Shown here in pieces: positions 42,705 to 52,794 of a stretch of DNA of 64,000 nucleotides; positions within the stretch are counted from its first letter, which is position 1; each line of letters opens with the position of its first letter. The position numbers and the translations under genes are program-made. The DNA comes from Beggiatoa alba B18LD (GTDB taxonomy: Bacteria; Pseudomonadota; Gammaproteobacteria; Beggiatoales; Beggiatoaceae), in contig NZ_JH600070.1 in NCBI RefSeq assembly GCF_000245015.1, positions 3,430,684 to 3,494,683 of the forward strand, written 5' to 3'. The notes under the pieces were generated by a model. That model had not been told where the DNA came from. It made no database searches and saw nothing but the letters and a program-made list of their open reading frames with translations.

Positions 42705-43208
42705 TTAGTTTTCTGGATGGTAAATACAGGAATATTCATTTTGGATGAATAATTGTGTATCTGTATTTTTACCAATTGGGAATTGCAGTAGGTTTTTATT
42801 GGCTAAGGTCGCTTGCTTGTCTTTCAAAAAGACCATGCCGTTAAATTCATAAACGCTGAGTGCTATTAACTTTTCCCCTAAAGCAATCGGGCTAAAGCAT
42901 TCACCTGTGCGCGGGTCGTAGCAAATTCCATTATGGCTGGAGCATAAAAAGTTCCCTGAAGCGTCAAAGACTTCACCATCTTCACTGTCTAAAGGTTCGC
43001 CTTCGTATAAACAACGATTTAGATAGGCGTAAACTTGCCCTTTATAGCGAATTAATAAGGCTTCTTGCAGGCTGCTACGGTGGATAACCCAAAAGGTTTG
43101 TTTTCCGCGCTCAGGTAAGGAGTAGCTATGACAGATTTTCTCGGTCAAGTTACGTAGTCGAGATAATGGTTGACTGTTCACGATAGTAGAATAACGAATG
43201 TTCATCAT
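42705..43208 (-). CDS. Rieske-domain-like protein with a replaced ligand histidine
   Basis: With the ATG at 43208 (AGGG 8 bases upstream) the product has 167 residues. The middle has the shape of a Rieske [2Fe-2S] domain: VYAYLNRCLYEGEPLDSEDGE, then FLCSSHNGICYDPRTGECFSP. The second ligand pair, Cys89-x-x-His92, is intact. The first pair should be Cys-x-His but reads Cys66-Leu-Tyr68, so the normal cluster cannot form with four standard ligands. It lies just downstream of the SagB-type gene on the same strand, 110 bases apart, and may work with it. An upstream frame to 43253 is open but lacks a ribosome-binding site. Confidence 0.68.
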   Translation of the reverse strand: MMNIRYSTIVNSQPLSRLRNLTEKICHSYSLPERGKQTFWVIHRSSLQEALLIRYKGQVYAYLNRCLYEGEPLDSEDGEVFDASGNFLCSSHNGICYDPRTGECFSPIALGEKLIALSVYEFNGMVFLKDKQATLANKNLLQFPIGKNTDTQLFIQNEYSCIYHPEN

Positions 43209-43318
43209 AAATAACCCTAAAAAAACATTAAAATATAAAAAATCCTTTTCCAAACTCCTCGGGTATTTATTCCTTGTGTGAGCATGTATCTACGTACTTA
43301 TTCCTTGAACTCAACACA

Positions 43319-44986
43319 TTACGCGCTTGGTGCAACGCGATTTTTTAAGTGGGCATAGGGTTGTAAGGTATTTAAACGAGTGTCTTCTAAAGGTTTACCA
43401 ATTGTAAAATGGTAAAGACTTTGATAATTCAAGTCATTTAATCCCAGCATGTTGTGCATGGCATCATCAAAATAACAGCCGATGCCTGTCCCCCGATAAC
43501 CTGTTGCTTCTGCCTCTAAATATAAAACTTGTCCAATCAATCCCGCTTCCCAAAATAAGCGACGGTATTGCCACGCACCTTGTGCTAAACGGCTTGAAAA
43601 CTCAGCAATCATACCAAGACTAAAAGTGCTATCGGCAGCGATATCTTGATGACAAGAGAGTGAGCGGGCAAATTTGCGGGCGTTTGCACTGACTAATCGG
43701 TATAACGGTAAGTCGGCGGGACAGTTTTCAGGCTTTTCCCATTGAAACTCTGCACGTAAGCAAGTACGTAAGGTTTCTAACTTATCCTTTTGTCTTATAA
43801 GGATATATAACCCACTATTCAGTTCTTCTACTTTATGCACGAACAGTGCCAGATTAATGGCTGGTGTTTGTGGTAAAACGTTAAAAGGAAACTGGTTATT
43901 TCTGGGTAATACACTGTCTAGTATGCGGAAAAATGTATCTTTACTCATCGTCCCTGTTGCATCAAATTGTTGTGCACTGCGGCGTTGACGGATGAGTTGA
44001 CTCGCTGTTGCACTGCAACATTCTAGGGGCGGTCTGGGGATATTTAAAGGGGTAGGGGGGATTATTTCTGTTGTGTAGGGCTTTTCTGTTGCTTTTACCG
44101 CAACATCTATGATGTCCCATTGAAATTGTTTTTTCTTTGATAAAATATTAGCTTGACCCAGCCATATTTGATTTTTTAATAAAAACTGTAGTGGTTTTGC
44201 ATCAATTTGTTGCAAATTTGACACGCTGTTAGCGGCAGTGATACATAACACGACTTCGGGAACTTCTTTTTCTGCTTGATTAAAACTACTCTCTTGATTT
44301 AATCCAAATAACTGCGCAATTTCTTCATCTGACCATTGGGTTAATACATGGGTTGACCAGCCCAGACTTTGTGCAGCATAGGTAATCGCACCAAGTGCGT
44401 GCCCGATGTCATGTTGACAATAACGGAAAGCACGCTCGCCATATTTCCATGCTTCACGCCATGTAATAGAACTCAATCCCAGTAGAAAACTATTTGTCGG
44501 CAACAGTTGCTGAAATTCCACATGTTGCGCTTGCACAACTTCCGCACGTTGTTCTAGGCTGTGGTCATAACTATGGTAGTGATAGACACCTGCGGATAGG
44601 TCTTTGAGCGTGGGCAATAATAAGTAGCCTTCTGTGGGGTGTAAATTACCACTAGAAGGGTTACAACGGAGTGACCATTGGTCATTACCATATTGTTTCC
44701 ATGCGGATAAGCCCAGTGAAAGCTCAAGCAAGGTAGCAATACTTTCCTTATTCAATGGTTTAACGGTAATGTGGTCAGCGTCATAAAGTTCTGTATAAAG
44801 TGTGGTTAATTGGTCGGCACAGAGAGGTAATTCTATGCGGGGGGCATTGCTAAAGGTACGGAAGGGGTTGGGCTGGTGTATCCAGTCCATAAAGTCAGGA
44901 CCTGCCGCATAGCGGTCAGTTTGGTGTTTTGTGCGGTTATGATAGTCGATGATGGTATCAATCGCTGTTTTATCAGTTGTTGACAT
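43319..44986 (-). CDS. SagB/ThcOx-type dehydrogenase with two nitroreductase domains
   Basis: The 555-residue protein has a well-preserved first nitroreductase-like half (LSLGLSAWKQYG, the flavin-site RCNPSSGNLHPTEGYLLL, ERAFRYCQHDIGHALGAITYAAQSLGW). A second half follows (LIRQRRSAQQFDATGTMS, FWEAGLIGQVLYLEAEATGYRGTGIGCYFDD). SagB-type flavoproteins oxidise azolines to azoles in some ribosomal peptides, but many act alone with unknown substrates. No cyclodehydratase or short precursor peptide gene is visible nearby, so a peptide-modifying role is only a possibility. The Rieske-like gene follows. Confidence 0.83.
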   Translation of the reverse strand: MSTTDKTAIDTIIDYHNRTKHQTDRYAAGPDFMDWIHQPNPFRTFSNAPRIELPLCADQLTTLYTELYDADHITVKPLNKESIATLLELSLGLSAWKQYGNDQWSLRCNPSSGNLHPTEGYLLLPTLKDLSAGVYHYHSYDHSLEQRAEVVQAQHVEFQQLLPTNSFLLGLSSITWREAWKYGERAFRYCQHDIGHALGAITYAAQSLGWSTHVLTQWSDEEIAQLFGLNQESSFNQAEKEVPEVVLCITAANSVSNLQQIDAKPLQFLLKNQIWLGQANILSKKKQFQWDIIDVAVKATEKPYTTEIIPPTPLNIPRPPLECCSATASQLIRQRRSAQQFDATGTMSKDTFFRILDSVLPRNNQFPFNVLPQTPAINLALFVHKVEELNSGLYILIRQKDKLETLRTCLRAEFQWEKPENCPADLPLYRLVSANARKFARSLSCHQDIAADSTFSLGMIAEFSSRLAQGAWQYRRLFWEAGLIGQVLYLEAEATGYRGTGIGCYFDDAMHNMLGLNDLNYQSLYHFTIGKPLEDTRLNTLQPYAHLKNRVAPSA

Positions 44987-45012
44987 TGTTTAAAGGTCTC
45001 ATTGCAGACATA

Positions 45013-45051
45013 AAAAAACCTTCAAGGTGGTTTAATCGCTTGAAGGTTTTT
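45013..45051 (-). terminator. Intrinsic terminator downstream of cysQ
   Basis: AAAAACCTTCAAG and CTTGAAGGTTTTT form a 13-bp stem around a 12-base loop. On the minus strand it is followed by a T-run, so it separates cysQ from the SagB-type gene. Confidence 0.82.
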
Positions 45052-45166
45052 AAGAAAGTTCACACTTGTTGAAAGGTGATAATTGAAGCTAATAGTTTGT
45101 TGTAGTTAAATTTTAAAAGTATCAATTAGCAGCTTTCATCACACTGTGGCGATAATGGCTATTCTA

Positions 45167-45991
45167 TTATACGGCTTGTGCAAGATAGTGTGACCATGAA
45201 TGATTGGCATCACCAAATACAAGAAAATTCGGATTAAGCAAAGATTCTTTTGTGTTGTAGCGCAGGGGTTGTAAATACACGTCGGTTAAATGTCCACCAG
45301 CTTGTTCTACAATACATTGTGCTGCGGCAGTATCCCATTCTGATGTTGGTCCAAAGCGGGGATAAACGTCGACTTTGCCTTCTGCAATTAAACAAGATTT
45401 TAAAGAACTACCAATACTTAAAACATCTACCTCACCCAATGTTTTGACAAAACGTTGAAAGTTTTCGTCTCCGTGTGAGCGACTACCAGCAACGGTAAGA
45501 CGACCTGCACGACGACGTGCAAAAATACGTTCTGGGGCTTGGTCTGGGAGTTGTTTGTAAGCACCCAGTTGATGAATAGCGTAATAGAGCACTTTTGTAA
45601 CAGGCACATACACAACCCCAAGCATGGGGAGGTGTTTGTGAATCAGGGCAATATTTACGGTAAATTCGCCATTGCGTTTAATAAATTCGCGCGTGCCGTC
45701 TAATGGGTCAACAAGCCAGTAAGTTTGCCATTTTTCACGTTCTTGAAAAGGAATACGAGCAGATTCTTCTGATAAAACAGGAATATCAGGCGTTAGCTCT
45801 TGCAATCCTTTAAGAATGGCATTGTGTGCCGCCATGTCTGCTTCTGTTAGGGGGGATTTGTCAGCTTTTTGTACAACATTAAAATCAGTTTTTTCGTAAA
45901 CTGTCATAATTTGTTCGCCTGCCATCTTGGCTATGGCGTTGACAGCGTCCAACAAAGTTGTTGGGTCGGGGTCGGATTCGTCAGGCATCAT
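45167..45991 (-). CDS. cysQ: 3'(2'),5'-bisphosphate nucleotidase CysQ
   Basis: From the ATG at 45991 the enzyme has 274 residues; GGAG is 8 bases upstream, which rules out the longer open frame to 46117. CysQ hydrolyses 3'-phosphoadenosine 5'-phosphate from sulfate assimilation to AMP. The inositol-monophosphatase-superfamily motifs are present: KADKSPLTEADMAAH, the metal site LVDPLDGTREF, and the C-terminal SEWDTAAAQCIVEQAGG. It is monocistronic and divergent from mutS. Confidence 0.92.
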   Translation of the reverse strand: MMPDESDPDPTTLLDAVNAIAKMAGEQIMTVYEKTDFNVVQKADKSPLTEADMAAHNAILKGLQELTPDIPVLSEESARIPFQEREKWQTYWLVDPLDGTREFIKRNGEFTVNIALIHKHLPMLGVVYVPVTKVLYYAIHQLGAYKQLPDQAPERIFARRRAGRLTVAGSRSHGDENFQRFVKTLGEVDVLSIGSSLKSCLIAEGKVDVYPRFGPTSEWDTAAAQCIVEQAGGHLTDVYLQPLRYNTKESLLNPNFLVFGDANHSWSHYLAQAV

Positions 45992-46437
45992 TCTATTTCT
46001 CCAGTACTTAACCACTATTTGTATCATTAAAGACACATAATAGCTTATATACAACACATGCATACATTTAACAATAAAAAAGTTGTTTCTACAAGTAAAT
46101 GCAAATTTCGTACGCACTTGTAAAAATGATTTATTTAAGTGCTAATTATTGGTGTTTTACAGAGAGTTAATAGCTGAATTTTTGTAAAACACTATAAGCA
46201 ATTGTCCTTATGTTAAGCGTGGTTTGGGCATAGGAAATGTATTATTTCATTAAGGGAAATAAGCAATGGATAAGCGGTTATTTTTAGAAAATAGCTTGGA
46301 ATAAAGATGACAATGCAGTGAAAAAAGCATCAATTTGTCGAAATTCATGACACGCGCGTTTTTTGGCTGGATAGTCAATTTTATGTTTTTAAGTGTGTTG
46401 GGCATTTATTTAAAATTATTTCAACAGATTAAAAATT
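45992..46437. other. Divergent intergenic region, cysQ / mutS
   Basis: About 446 bases hold no credible gene. The minus-strand continuation of the cysQ frame lacks a ribosome-binding site and family similarity. Promoters for both divergent genes must lie here; I see no clear repeat or structured RNA. Confidence 0.5.
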
Positions 46438-49011
46438 ATGAGTGAGTTTGCAGACCATACACCAATGATGCAGCAGTATTTGCGCATTAAGGCTGAATAT
46501 CCTGATATTTTATTGTTTTATCGCATGGGTGATTTTTATGAGTTGTTTTTCGAGGATGCAAAAAAAGCAGCTCGATTATTAGATATCGCCTTAACCGCAC
46601 GGGGTAAGACGGCAGGGCAGGATATTCCGATGGCGGGCGTGCCTTATCATGCGATTGAAAATTATTTAGCGAAATTAGTCCGCATAGGGGAGTCTGCGGT
46701 TATTTGTGAGCAGGTGGGCGACCCTGCAACGAGTAAAGGTCCTGTAGAACGGCAGGTAACGCGGATTATTACCCCTGGCACGTTGACGGATGAAGCGTTA
46801 TTGCAGGAGCGACAAGATAATTTGTTAGTTGCGGTGCATCAGGGAGAGCAACGGGTTGGTATCGCAACGCTGGATTTGTCAAGCGGGCGTTTAGCAGTTT
46901 TAGAAGTGAGCGATGGAGATGCGTTAATTAGTGAGCTGGAACGTTTAGCTCCCGCAGAATTATTGTTGAGCGATACGAGTCTGTTACAGTTTCCAAAGTT
47001 GCCAACCCGTAAACAACCTGCATGGTATTTTGATGTAACCGTTGCGCGTCGTTTGTTGTTGCAACAGTTTGGCACGAAGGATTTAGCAGGATTTGGCTGT
47101 GAGCAATTAACGATTGCACTTGGGGCGGCGGGGTGTTTGTTGCAGTATGCGCGGGATACGCAAAAAACGACTTTACCACATATTCAGGGGCTAACGTGGG
47201 AACGACGGGAAGATAGTATTTTATTGGATGCGGCGACACGACGTAATTTAGAACTAGACAGCCGTTTAGCTGTGGGTAAGCAGGACTATACCTTAGTTCA
47301 GATTTTAGACCAGTGTGCAACGCCAATGGGTAGCCGTTTGTTGCGTCGTTGGTTACATCGTCCCTTACGGGATATTAGTGTGTTGCAAGGTCGTCATCAG
47401 AGTATTGGTACATTGTTGCAACAGCAGGGTATTGATAAGTTATATCAGTGTTTACGCGGTATTGGGGATGTGGAGCGGATTTTAGCGCGGGTTGCCTTAA
47501 AGTCTGCACGTCCAAGAGATTTAATGCAGTTGCGTAATGCTTTGAACTTATTACCAGATTTACAGTTGTTATTGAGTGAGTTAATTCATCCCCATTTGCA
47601 ATCTTTAGCACAGCAGATAGGCACATTTCCCGAATTGCAAGATTTATTGTGTCGGGCATTGGTGGAAACGCCACCGTTATTAATTCGTGATGGGGGCGTA
47701 ATTGCACAGGGGTTTGATGCTGAATTAGATGAGTTACGCAATTTAAGTGATAACAGTCAACAGTTTTTGTTAGATTTAGAAGCGCGGGAACGGCAACAAA
47801 CGGGTTTGAGTAATTTAAAAGTTGGTTATAACCGTGTTCATGGTTATTACATTGAGTTAAGTCGTACTCATTCGGAAAAAGTGCCCACACATTACACCCG
47901 CCGTCAAACGTTGAAAGGGGTTGAGCGTTATATCACGGAGGAGTTAAAACATTTTGAGGATAAAGTATTAAGTGCACGAGAGCGGGCATTAAATCGGGAA
48001 AAGTATTTGTATGAGGAGTTGTTAGAAACCTTATTGCAAGCCTTAGTACCGTTACAATCTTGTGTTGCTGCTTTAGCAGAAATTGATGTTTTAAATAACT
48101 TTGCTGAACGGGCGGAGACGTTAAAGTATTATCCACCAATGTTTAGCAATCAAGAAGGTATTCATATTGTTGAAGGACGACATCCTGTTGTAGAAGTGGT
48201 TTTAGAAACGCCATTTATGCCAAATGATGTGATATTAGACAGTCACCGCCGTATGTTAATCATTACAGGCCCGAATATGGGAGGAAAATCTGTCTTAATG
48301 CGACAAACAGCATTAATTGTGTTACTCGCGTATATCGGCAGTTTTGTACCTGCACAAGAGGCAATCATTGGGCCAATTGATGGTATTTTTACCCGTATTG
48401 GGGCGAGTGATGATTTAGCGGGAGGGCGTTCTACCTTCATGGTAGAAATGACAGAAACCGCCAATATTTTGCATAATGCAACCCGTAATAGTTTGGTTTT
48501 AATGGATGAAATTGGACGCGGAACGAGTACTTTTGATGGATTATCTTTAGCATGGGCATGTGCGGAATATTTAGCCAAACAAGTCGGCGCATATACCTTA
48601 TTTGCAACGCATTATTTTGAATTAACCCGCTTACCCGAAACTTGTCGCGCCGTTGTTAATGTACATTTAGATGCGATAGAGCAAGAAGATAAATTGATTT
48701 TTATGCATCGTGTTAAAGAAGGACCTGCAAATAAAAGTTATGGCTTACAAGTCGCCTTATTAGCAGGTGTTCCGAAAAATGTGGTTAAACAAGCACGTGT
48801 CCGTTTAAAACATTTAGAATCACAACAATATCATGCAGGCGCACAACAAATTGAGCTAAATCTTGCACCTATAGCCACAACACCTGCCATAATGACATCG
48901 CCTGTTGTTGCAAAATTGCGCACGATTAATCCAGATAATTTAACGCCAAAACAAGCCTTAGAAGTATTATATGAATTACAGGGTCTTTTAGACGATTCAA
49001 ATGAGTTTTAA
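46438..49011 (+). CDS. mutS: DNA mismatch repair protein MutS
   Basis: The 857-residue MutS binds mismatches and starts methyl-directed repair. The N-terminal mismatch-reading domain has [19 protein letters not shown] (with the Phe-x-Glu wedge GDFYELF) and MAGVPYHA. The core has NLELDSRL and [15 protein letters not shown]. The ATPase has Walker A GPNMGGKS (about 611–618), [14 protein letters not shown] and FATHYFELT. The length agrees with E. coli MutS (853). No Shine-Dalgarno is obvious before the ATG. A Dam-like methylase in the same window could supply the strand signal. Confidence 0.97.
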   Translation: MSEFADHTPMMQQYLRIKAEYPDILLFYRMGDFYELFFEDAKKAARLLDIALTARGKTAGQDIPMAGVPYHAIENYLAKLVRIGESAVICEQVGDPATSKGPVERQVTRIITPGTLTDEALLQERQDNLLVAVHQGEQRVGIATLDLSSGRLAVLEVSDGDALISELERLAPAELLLSDTSLLQFPKLPTRKQPAWYFDVTVARRLLLQQFGTKDLAGFGCEQLTIALGAAGCLLQYARDTQKTTLPHIQGLTWERREDSILLDAATRRNLELDSRLAVGKQDYTLVQILDQCATPMGSRLLRRWLHRPLRDISVLQGRHQSIGTLLQQQGIDKLYQCLRGIGDVERILARVALKSARPRDLMQLRNALNLLPDLQLLLSELIHPHLQSLAQQIGTFPELQDLLCRALVETPPLLIRDGGVIAQGFDAELDELRNLSDNSQQFLLDLEARERQQTGLSNLKVGYNRVHGYYIELSRTHSEKVPTHYTRRQTLKGVERYITEELKHFEDKVLSARERALNREKYLYEELLETLLQALVPLQSCVAALAEIDVLNNFAERAETLKYYPPMFSNQEGIHIVEGRHPVVEVVLETPFMPNDVILDSHRRMLIITGPNMGGKSVLMRQTALIVLLAYIGSFVPAQEAIIGPIDGIFTRIGASDDLAGGRSTFMVEMTETANILHNATRNSLVLMDEIGRGTSTFDGLSLAWACAEYLAKQVGAYTLFATHYFELTRLPETCRAVVNVHLDAIEQEDKLIFMHRVKEGPANKSYGLQVALLAGVPKNVVKQARVRLKHLESQQYHAGAQQIELNLAPIATTPAIMTSPVVAKLRTINPDNLTPKQALEVLYELQGLLDDSNEF

Positions 49012-49032
49012 ACGACAAAGGAAGGTAATGGA

Positions 49033-49881
49033 ATGCAAACTAAATTTGTGACTTGTCCTCATCCTGATGGGGCACACCGTTTGGCTTATCATGAATGGGG
49101 AGATATTGACAATCCGAATGTATTAGTATGTGTACATGGTTTGACACGGAATGGACGCGATTTTGACGATATAGCAAGCCAGTTGGCAGAACACTATCGT
49201 GTGTTATGTCCTGATGTTGCAGGAAGAGGGGAAAGTGAATGGCTTCCCCCTGAACATTATCACTATCCGCAATATGTCGCCGACATGTTATGTTTGCTAA
49301 AAACATTAAATATTCCTCGCGTTGATTGGTTAGGCACATCGATGGGCGGACTTATCGGCATGTTTGTAGCAGGTATTCCAGAAACCCCTATTCAACGTCT
49401 TATTCTCAACGACATTGGCGCGTTTATCCCAAAAGAAGCCTTAGAACGGATTGTTCAATACTTACAAATTCGTCCTACTCACTTTGATACGCTTGACGCA
49501 TTTGAAACTTATATTCGTGCCGTTCATGCCCCTTTTGGACAATTAACAGCACAACAATGGCGAAAACTCACGGAAAACAGTGCTTGCCCAGATACCCCCA
49601 CAGGGTATCGTTTTTGCTATGACGCAAACATTATCCAAGCATTACATCCAGCCGATAAACCCATAGAAGCTGTTGAATTATGGGAGTATTGGCAAAAAAT
49701 TACTTGTCCTGTTCTCATTATTCATGGTCAACAATCAGACTTATTATCTGTTGAAACCATACAAAAAATGCAAGAGATTCACCCACAAACAGAAGTTTAT
49801 ACAATCGCCGATGCAGGTCATGCTCCGGCCTTGATGAATACAGAACAAATCCAGTTGATTCAAGACTGGTTATTAGCATAA
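49033..49881 (+). CDS. Alpha/beta hydrolase
   Basis: The 282-residue protein has the alpha/beta-hydrolase pattern: oxyanion region VCVHGLTRNGRDFD, DVAGRGESEW, nucleophile elbow GTSMGG (Ser about 104), an acid in QQSDLLSVE and the histidine in ADAGHAPALM. Esterase or C–C hydrolase activity is likely; the substrate cannot be told. AAGGA lies upstream of the ATG. It starts 21 bases after mutS and may be read from the same mRNA. Confidence 0.86.
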   Translation: MQTKFVTCPHPDGAHRLAYHEWGDIDNPNVLVCVHGLTRNGRDFDDIASQLAEHYRVLCPDVAGRGESEWLPPEHYHYPQYVADMLCLLKTLNIPRVDWLGTSMGGLIGMFVAGIPETPIQRLILNDIGAFIPKEALERIVQYLQIRPTHFDTLDAFETYIRAVHAPFGQLTAQQWRKLTENSACPDTPTGYRFCYDANIIQALHPADKPIEAVELWEYWQKITCPVLIIHGQQSDLLSVETIQKMQEIHPQTEVYTIADAGHAPALMNTEQIQLIQDWLLA

Positions 49882-49949
49882 AATGCGCGTCTGCATGTCG
49901 GCGGATATCGTCACCCATAAATTTAAGACTTCAAAGTGACAAAAAATAC

Positions 49950-49978
49950 TTGCAATTAAAAAAAACCTCATTTAGAAT
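49950..49978 (+). promoter_or_regulatory. Sigma-70-type promoter of the tRNA–tuf transcript
   Basis: TTGCAA (49950–49955) and TAGAAT (49973–49978) are separated by 17 bases and lie 17 bases before tRNA-Tyr. No other good promoter is visible before the next terminator-like hairpin after tuf. Confidence 0.7.
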
Positions 49979-49995
49979 GAGCGTTCTTTAACAGT

Positions 49996-50080
49996 GGAGA
50001 GGTTCCCGAGCGGTCAAAGGGAGCAGACTGTAAATCTGCCGGCTCAGCCTTCGAAGGTTCGAATCCTTCCCTCTCCACCA
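49996..50080 (+). tRNA. tRNA-Tyr (anticodon GTA)
   Basis: An 85-base class II tRNA with a long variable arm. The acceptor GGAGAGG pairs with CCTCTCC, the anticodon loop CTGTAAA lies in the stem CAGA/TCTG, and CCA is encoded. First of the tRNA-Tyr–Gly–Thr–tuf–Trp cluster. Confidence 0.95.
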
Positions 50081-50141
50081 ATCCAGAATTTAATACGGTG
50101 TAGGTCTTTAGGTAGTCACGTAGTCCCATGTATTAAGTAAA

Positions 50142-50215
50142 GCGGGTGTAGTTCAATGGTAGAACTTCAGCCTTCCAAGCTGATAGCGTGGGTTCGATTC
50201 CCATCACCCGCTCCA
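50142..50215 (+). tRNA. tRNA-Gly (anticodon TCC)
   Basis: 74 bases; acceptor GCGGGTG/CACCCGC, anticodon loop CTTCCAA in stem TCAGC/GCTGA, T-loop GGTTCGATTCC, CCA encoded. Confidence 0.95.
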
Positions 50216-50229
50216 AACACAAGATATTA

Positions 50230-50305
<76 letters not shown>

Positions 50306-50355
50306 TTATTTCATACGCTTACAACATCAGCTTTGTTAATGAAGGAATAGAACCG

Positions 50356-51546
50356 ATGTCCAAGGCAAAATTTGAACGCACTAAGCCGCACGTAAACGTA
50401 GGTACAATCGGCCACGTTGACCATGGCAAAACGACCCTGACAGCGGCATTAACCAAATGTATGGCAGAAAAATTCGGTGGCGAATTCAAAGCCTACGACC
50501 AAATTGACAAAGCGCCTGAAGAACGCGCTCGTGGGATTACCATCGCAACTGCCCACGTTGAATACCAATCAGAAACCCGTCACTACGCCCACGTTGACTG
50601 CCCAGGTCATGCTGACTACGTCAAAAACATGATTACAGGGGCTGCCCAAATGGACGGCGCGATTCTCGTGGTTTCCGCTGCTGATGGCCCTATGCCTCAA
50701 ACGCGCGAACACATCCTGTTAGCCCGTCAAGTTGGCGTGCCTTACATTGTTGTGTTCATGAACAAAGCTGACATGGTTGACGACGCCGAGTTATTAGAAC
50801 TCGTCGAGATGGAAGTCCGTGAATTATTAGACAAGTATCAATTCCCTGGTGACGACACCCCCGTTGTTATCGGCTCTGCCTTAAAAGCCTTAGAAGGTGA
50901 TAGCAGTGATATTGGTGTAAATGCCATTTACAAACTGGTTGCAGAAATGGACAGATACATTCCTGAACCTGTTCGTGAAACCGACAAACCCTTCTTAATG
51001 CCGATTGAAGACGTATTCTCCATCTCTGGTCGCGGAACAGTCGTGACGGGACGTGTAGAACAAGGCAAAGTAAAAGTTGGCGAAGAAGTAGAAATTGTTG
51101 GTATTCGTCCGACCACCAAAACCACCTGCACAGGGGTTGAAATGTTCCGCAAACTGTTAGACGAAGGTGTCGCAGGGGACAACGTTGGCGTGTTATTACG
51201 GGGAACGAAACGGGATGACGTAGAACGCGGTCAAGTGTTAGCGAAACCTGGCACAATCACCCCACATACCCGTTTTGAAACAGAAGTTTACGTATTAAGC
51301 AAAGAAGAAGGTGGTCGTCATACGCCGTTTTTCAACGGCTACCGTCCGCAATTCTACTTCCGTACCACCGACGTAACAGGCGCATGTGACTTACCCGCAG
51401 GCGTAGAAATGGTGATGCCTGGTGATAACGTGAAGTTAACTGTGAAATTGATTAACCCGATTGCAATGACCGAAGGTTTACGCTTTGCAATTCGTGAAGG
51501 TGGTCGCACCGTTGGTGCTGGTGTTGTTACTAAGGTTATTGAGTAA
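50356..51546 (+). CDS. tuf: Elongation factor Tu
   Basis: EF-Tu brings aminoacyl-tRNA to the ribosome. The 396-residue protein begins [20 protein letters not shown], with the GTPase motifs GHVDHGKT (19–26), the switch II DCPGH and NKAD. The frame is open back to 50188, but that part covers tRNA genes. The ATG at 50356, preceded by GAAGGAATAG, gives the standard protein. The order tRNA-Thr–tuf–tRNA-Trp–secE is the conserved tufB locus. Confidence 0.98.
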   Translation: MSKAKFERTKPHVNVGTIGHVDHGKTTLTAALTKCMAEKFGGEFKAYDQIDKAPEERARGITIATAHVEYQSETRHYAHVDCPGHADYVKNMITGAAQMDGAILVVSAADGPMPQTREHILLARQVGVPYIVVFMNKADMVDDAELLELVEMEVRELLDKYQFPGDDTPVVIGSALKALEGDSSDIGVNAIYKLVAEMDRYIPEPVRETDKPFLMPIEDVFSISGRGTVVTGRVEQGKVKVGEEVEIVGIRPTTKTTCTGVEMFRKLLDEGVAGDNVGVLLRGTKRDDVERGQVLAKPGTITPHTRFETEVYVLSKEEGGRHTPFFNGYRPQFYFRTTDVTGACDLPAGVEMVMPGDNVKLTVKLINPIAMTEGLRFAIREGGRTVGAGVVTKVIE

Positions 51547-51560
51547 ATACTTCTCTTTTG

Positions 51561-51583
51561 GCACAGCCATCTAATGGCTGTGC
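51561..51583 (+). other. Hairpin after tuf
   Basis: GCACAGCCAT (51561–51570) pairs perfectly with ATGGCTGTGC (51574–51583) with a 3-base loop. The T-run is poor (TTGCC), so it may allow read-through into tRNA-Trp and secE, or serve as an mRNA 3'-end after processing. Confidence 0.65.
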
Positions 51584-51594
51584 TTGCCAAATTT

Positions 51595-51670
51595 AGGCCA
51601 GTAGCTCAATTGGCAGAGCGGCGGTCTCCAAAACCGCAGGTTGGGGGTTCGAGACCCTCCTGGCCTGCCA
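51595..51670 (+). tRNA. tRNA-Trp (anticodon CCA)
   Basis: 76 bases; acceptor AGGCCAG/CTGGCCT, anticodon loop CTCCAAA in stem CGGT/ACCG, T-loop GGTTCGAGACC, CCA encoded. Confidence 0.95.
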
Positions 51671-51700
51671 TTATTCCCAATCAATGTATTTAGGATGCAC

Positions 51701-52081
51701 ATGAATACAGATATGGATACACCCGCATCTGACAAGTCTGATCTTGTTAAATGGGGTATAGCTATCGCTTTATTATTTGCAAGTGTCGTGGTGTTCCACT
51801 TGTTAGAAGGCAAATTATTTGCGGTTCGCGTTGCCTTAGTCCTTGCAGCTGTAGGTGGTGCGATATTTATAGCCTCTAAAACGGAAAAAGGTCGATTCGT
51901 TTGGGGCTTTTTGCGTGAAGCGCATATCGAAGTCCGTAAAGTTGTTTGGCCTAGTAATCAAGAAACGGTACAAACGACAGGCATTGTGCTACTCATGGTT
52001 GTTGTTGTTGCCCTATTTGTCTGGATACTAGATGCAACTTTATTTTGGATTGTTCGTCTATTAACAGGACAGGGGGGCTAA
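51701..52081 (+). CDS. secE: Preprotein translocase subunit SecE
   Basis: SecE stabilises SecY in the inner-membrane translocon. From the ATG at 51701 (AGGA just upstream) it has 126 residues and three membrane helices, like the E. coli protein. The conserved cytoplasmic block is REAHIEVRKVVWPSNQETVQT. An ATG at 51695 is possible, but its spacing to AGGA is too short. The open frame to 51641 covers tRNA-Trp. Confidence 0.95.
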   Translation: MNTDMDTPASDKSDLVKWGIAIALLFASVVVFHLLEGKLFAVRVALVLAAVGGAIFIASKTEKGRFVWGFLREAHIEVRKVVWPSNQETVQTTGIVLLMVVVVALFVWILDATLFWIVRLLTGQGG

Positions 52082-52084
52082 CGC

Positions 52085-52690
52085 ATGGCGATGCGTTGGT
52101 ATGTAGTGCATGCGCATTCTAACTTTGAGAAAGCGGCAAAACGTTCTTTAGAAGAACGGGTAGAGCGTGCGCACCCTGAACTCAAAAAGTGTTTTGGGCG
52201 TGATGAAAACAATAAACTCAATATTCTAGTTCCTAGCGAGTCGGTTACTGAAATCCGTGAAGGACAAAAACGTACTGTAGAGCGCAAACTATATCCTGGC
52301 TATGTATTAGTGCAAATGGATATGGAACGGGATGATGTTGAAGATGTTATTCAACGCAAAGAATTGCGCAATGAATTATGGCATATCGTTAAAGATACAG
52401 CGCGTGTTGTGGGTTTTATTGGCGGAACGCAAGAACATCCTGCCCCTTTAAAAGAAAAAGAAGTTGCCGTTATCCTACAGAGAGTTTTAGAGGGTGCTGA
52501 AAAGCCCCGTCCGAAAGTCCTTTTTGAAACGGGCGAAGTAGTTCGAGTGATCGATGGTCCTTTCAATGATTTCAATGGTGTCGTTGAAGAAGTCAACTAC
52601 GAAAAAAATCGGTTACGAGTTGCTGTACTCATTTTCGGTCGTTCTACCCCTGTAGAATTAGAATTTAATCAAGTCGAAAAAGAAATTTAG
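52085..52690 (+). CDS. nusG: Transcription termination/antitermination protein NusG, slightly enlarged
   Basis: NusG binds RNA polymerase and links it to Rho or the ribosome. The NGN domain starts [16 protein letters not shown]; the KOW domain is [20 protein letters not shown]. The length of 201 residues exceeds the usual 177–181. The extra residues lie within NGN at about 81–97 ([17 protein letters not shown], where E. coli has only a few residues) and near 30–45. Three bases separate it from secE. Confidence 0.95.
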   Translation: MAMRWYVVHAHSNFEKAAKRSLEERVERAHPELKKCFGRDENNKLNILVPSESVTEIREGQKRTVERKLYPGYVLVQMDMERDDVEDVIQRKELRNELWHIVKDTARVVGFIGGTQEHPAPLKEKEVAVILQRVLEGAEKPRPKVLFETGEVVRVIDGPFNDFNGVVEEVNYEKNRLRVAVLIFGRSTPVELEFNQVEKEI

Positions 52691-52794
52691 TATTTAAAGC
52701 AAATTTATAGAGTTGCTTTAAGTTTATATTTTATATCAATCGCTAAAAAATTGGGGAGCTATTCCTATAGCGTTATCACCCAAGGAGTTTCGTA

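Noticed and set aside
43319-44986. Ribosomal peptide (azole) biosynthesis cluster
   Set aside because: SagB alone is not enough: no cyclodehydratase (SagC/D-like) gene and no short precursor peptide were found on either side.
45992-46117. Longer cysQ N-terminus
   Set aside because: The extra 42 residues lack family similarity; the GGAG before the ATG at 45991 decides the start.
51641-51700. Longer secE N-terminus
   Set aside because: The extension would be translated from tRNA-Trp; the AGGA-preceded ATG at 51701 gives the normal length.
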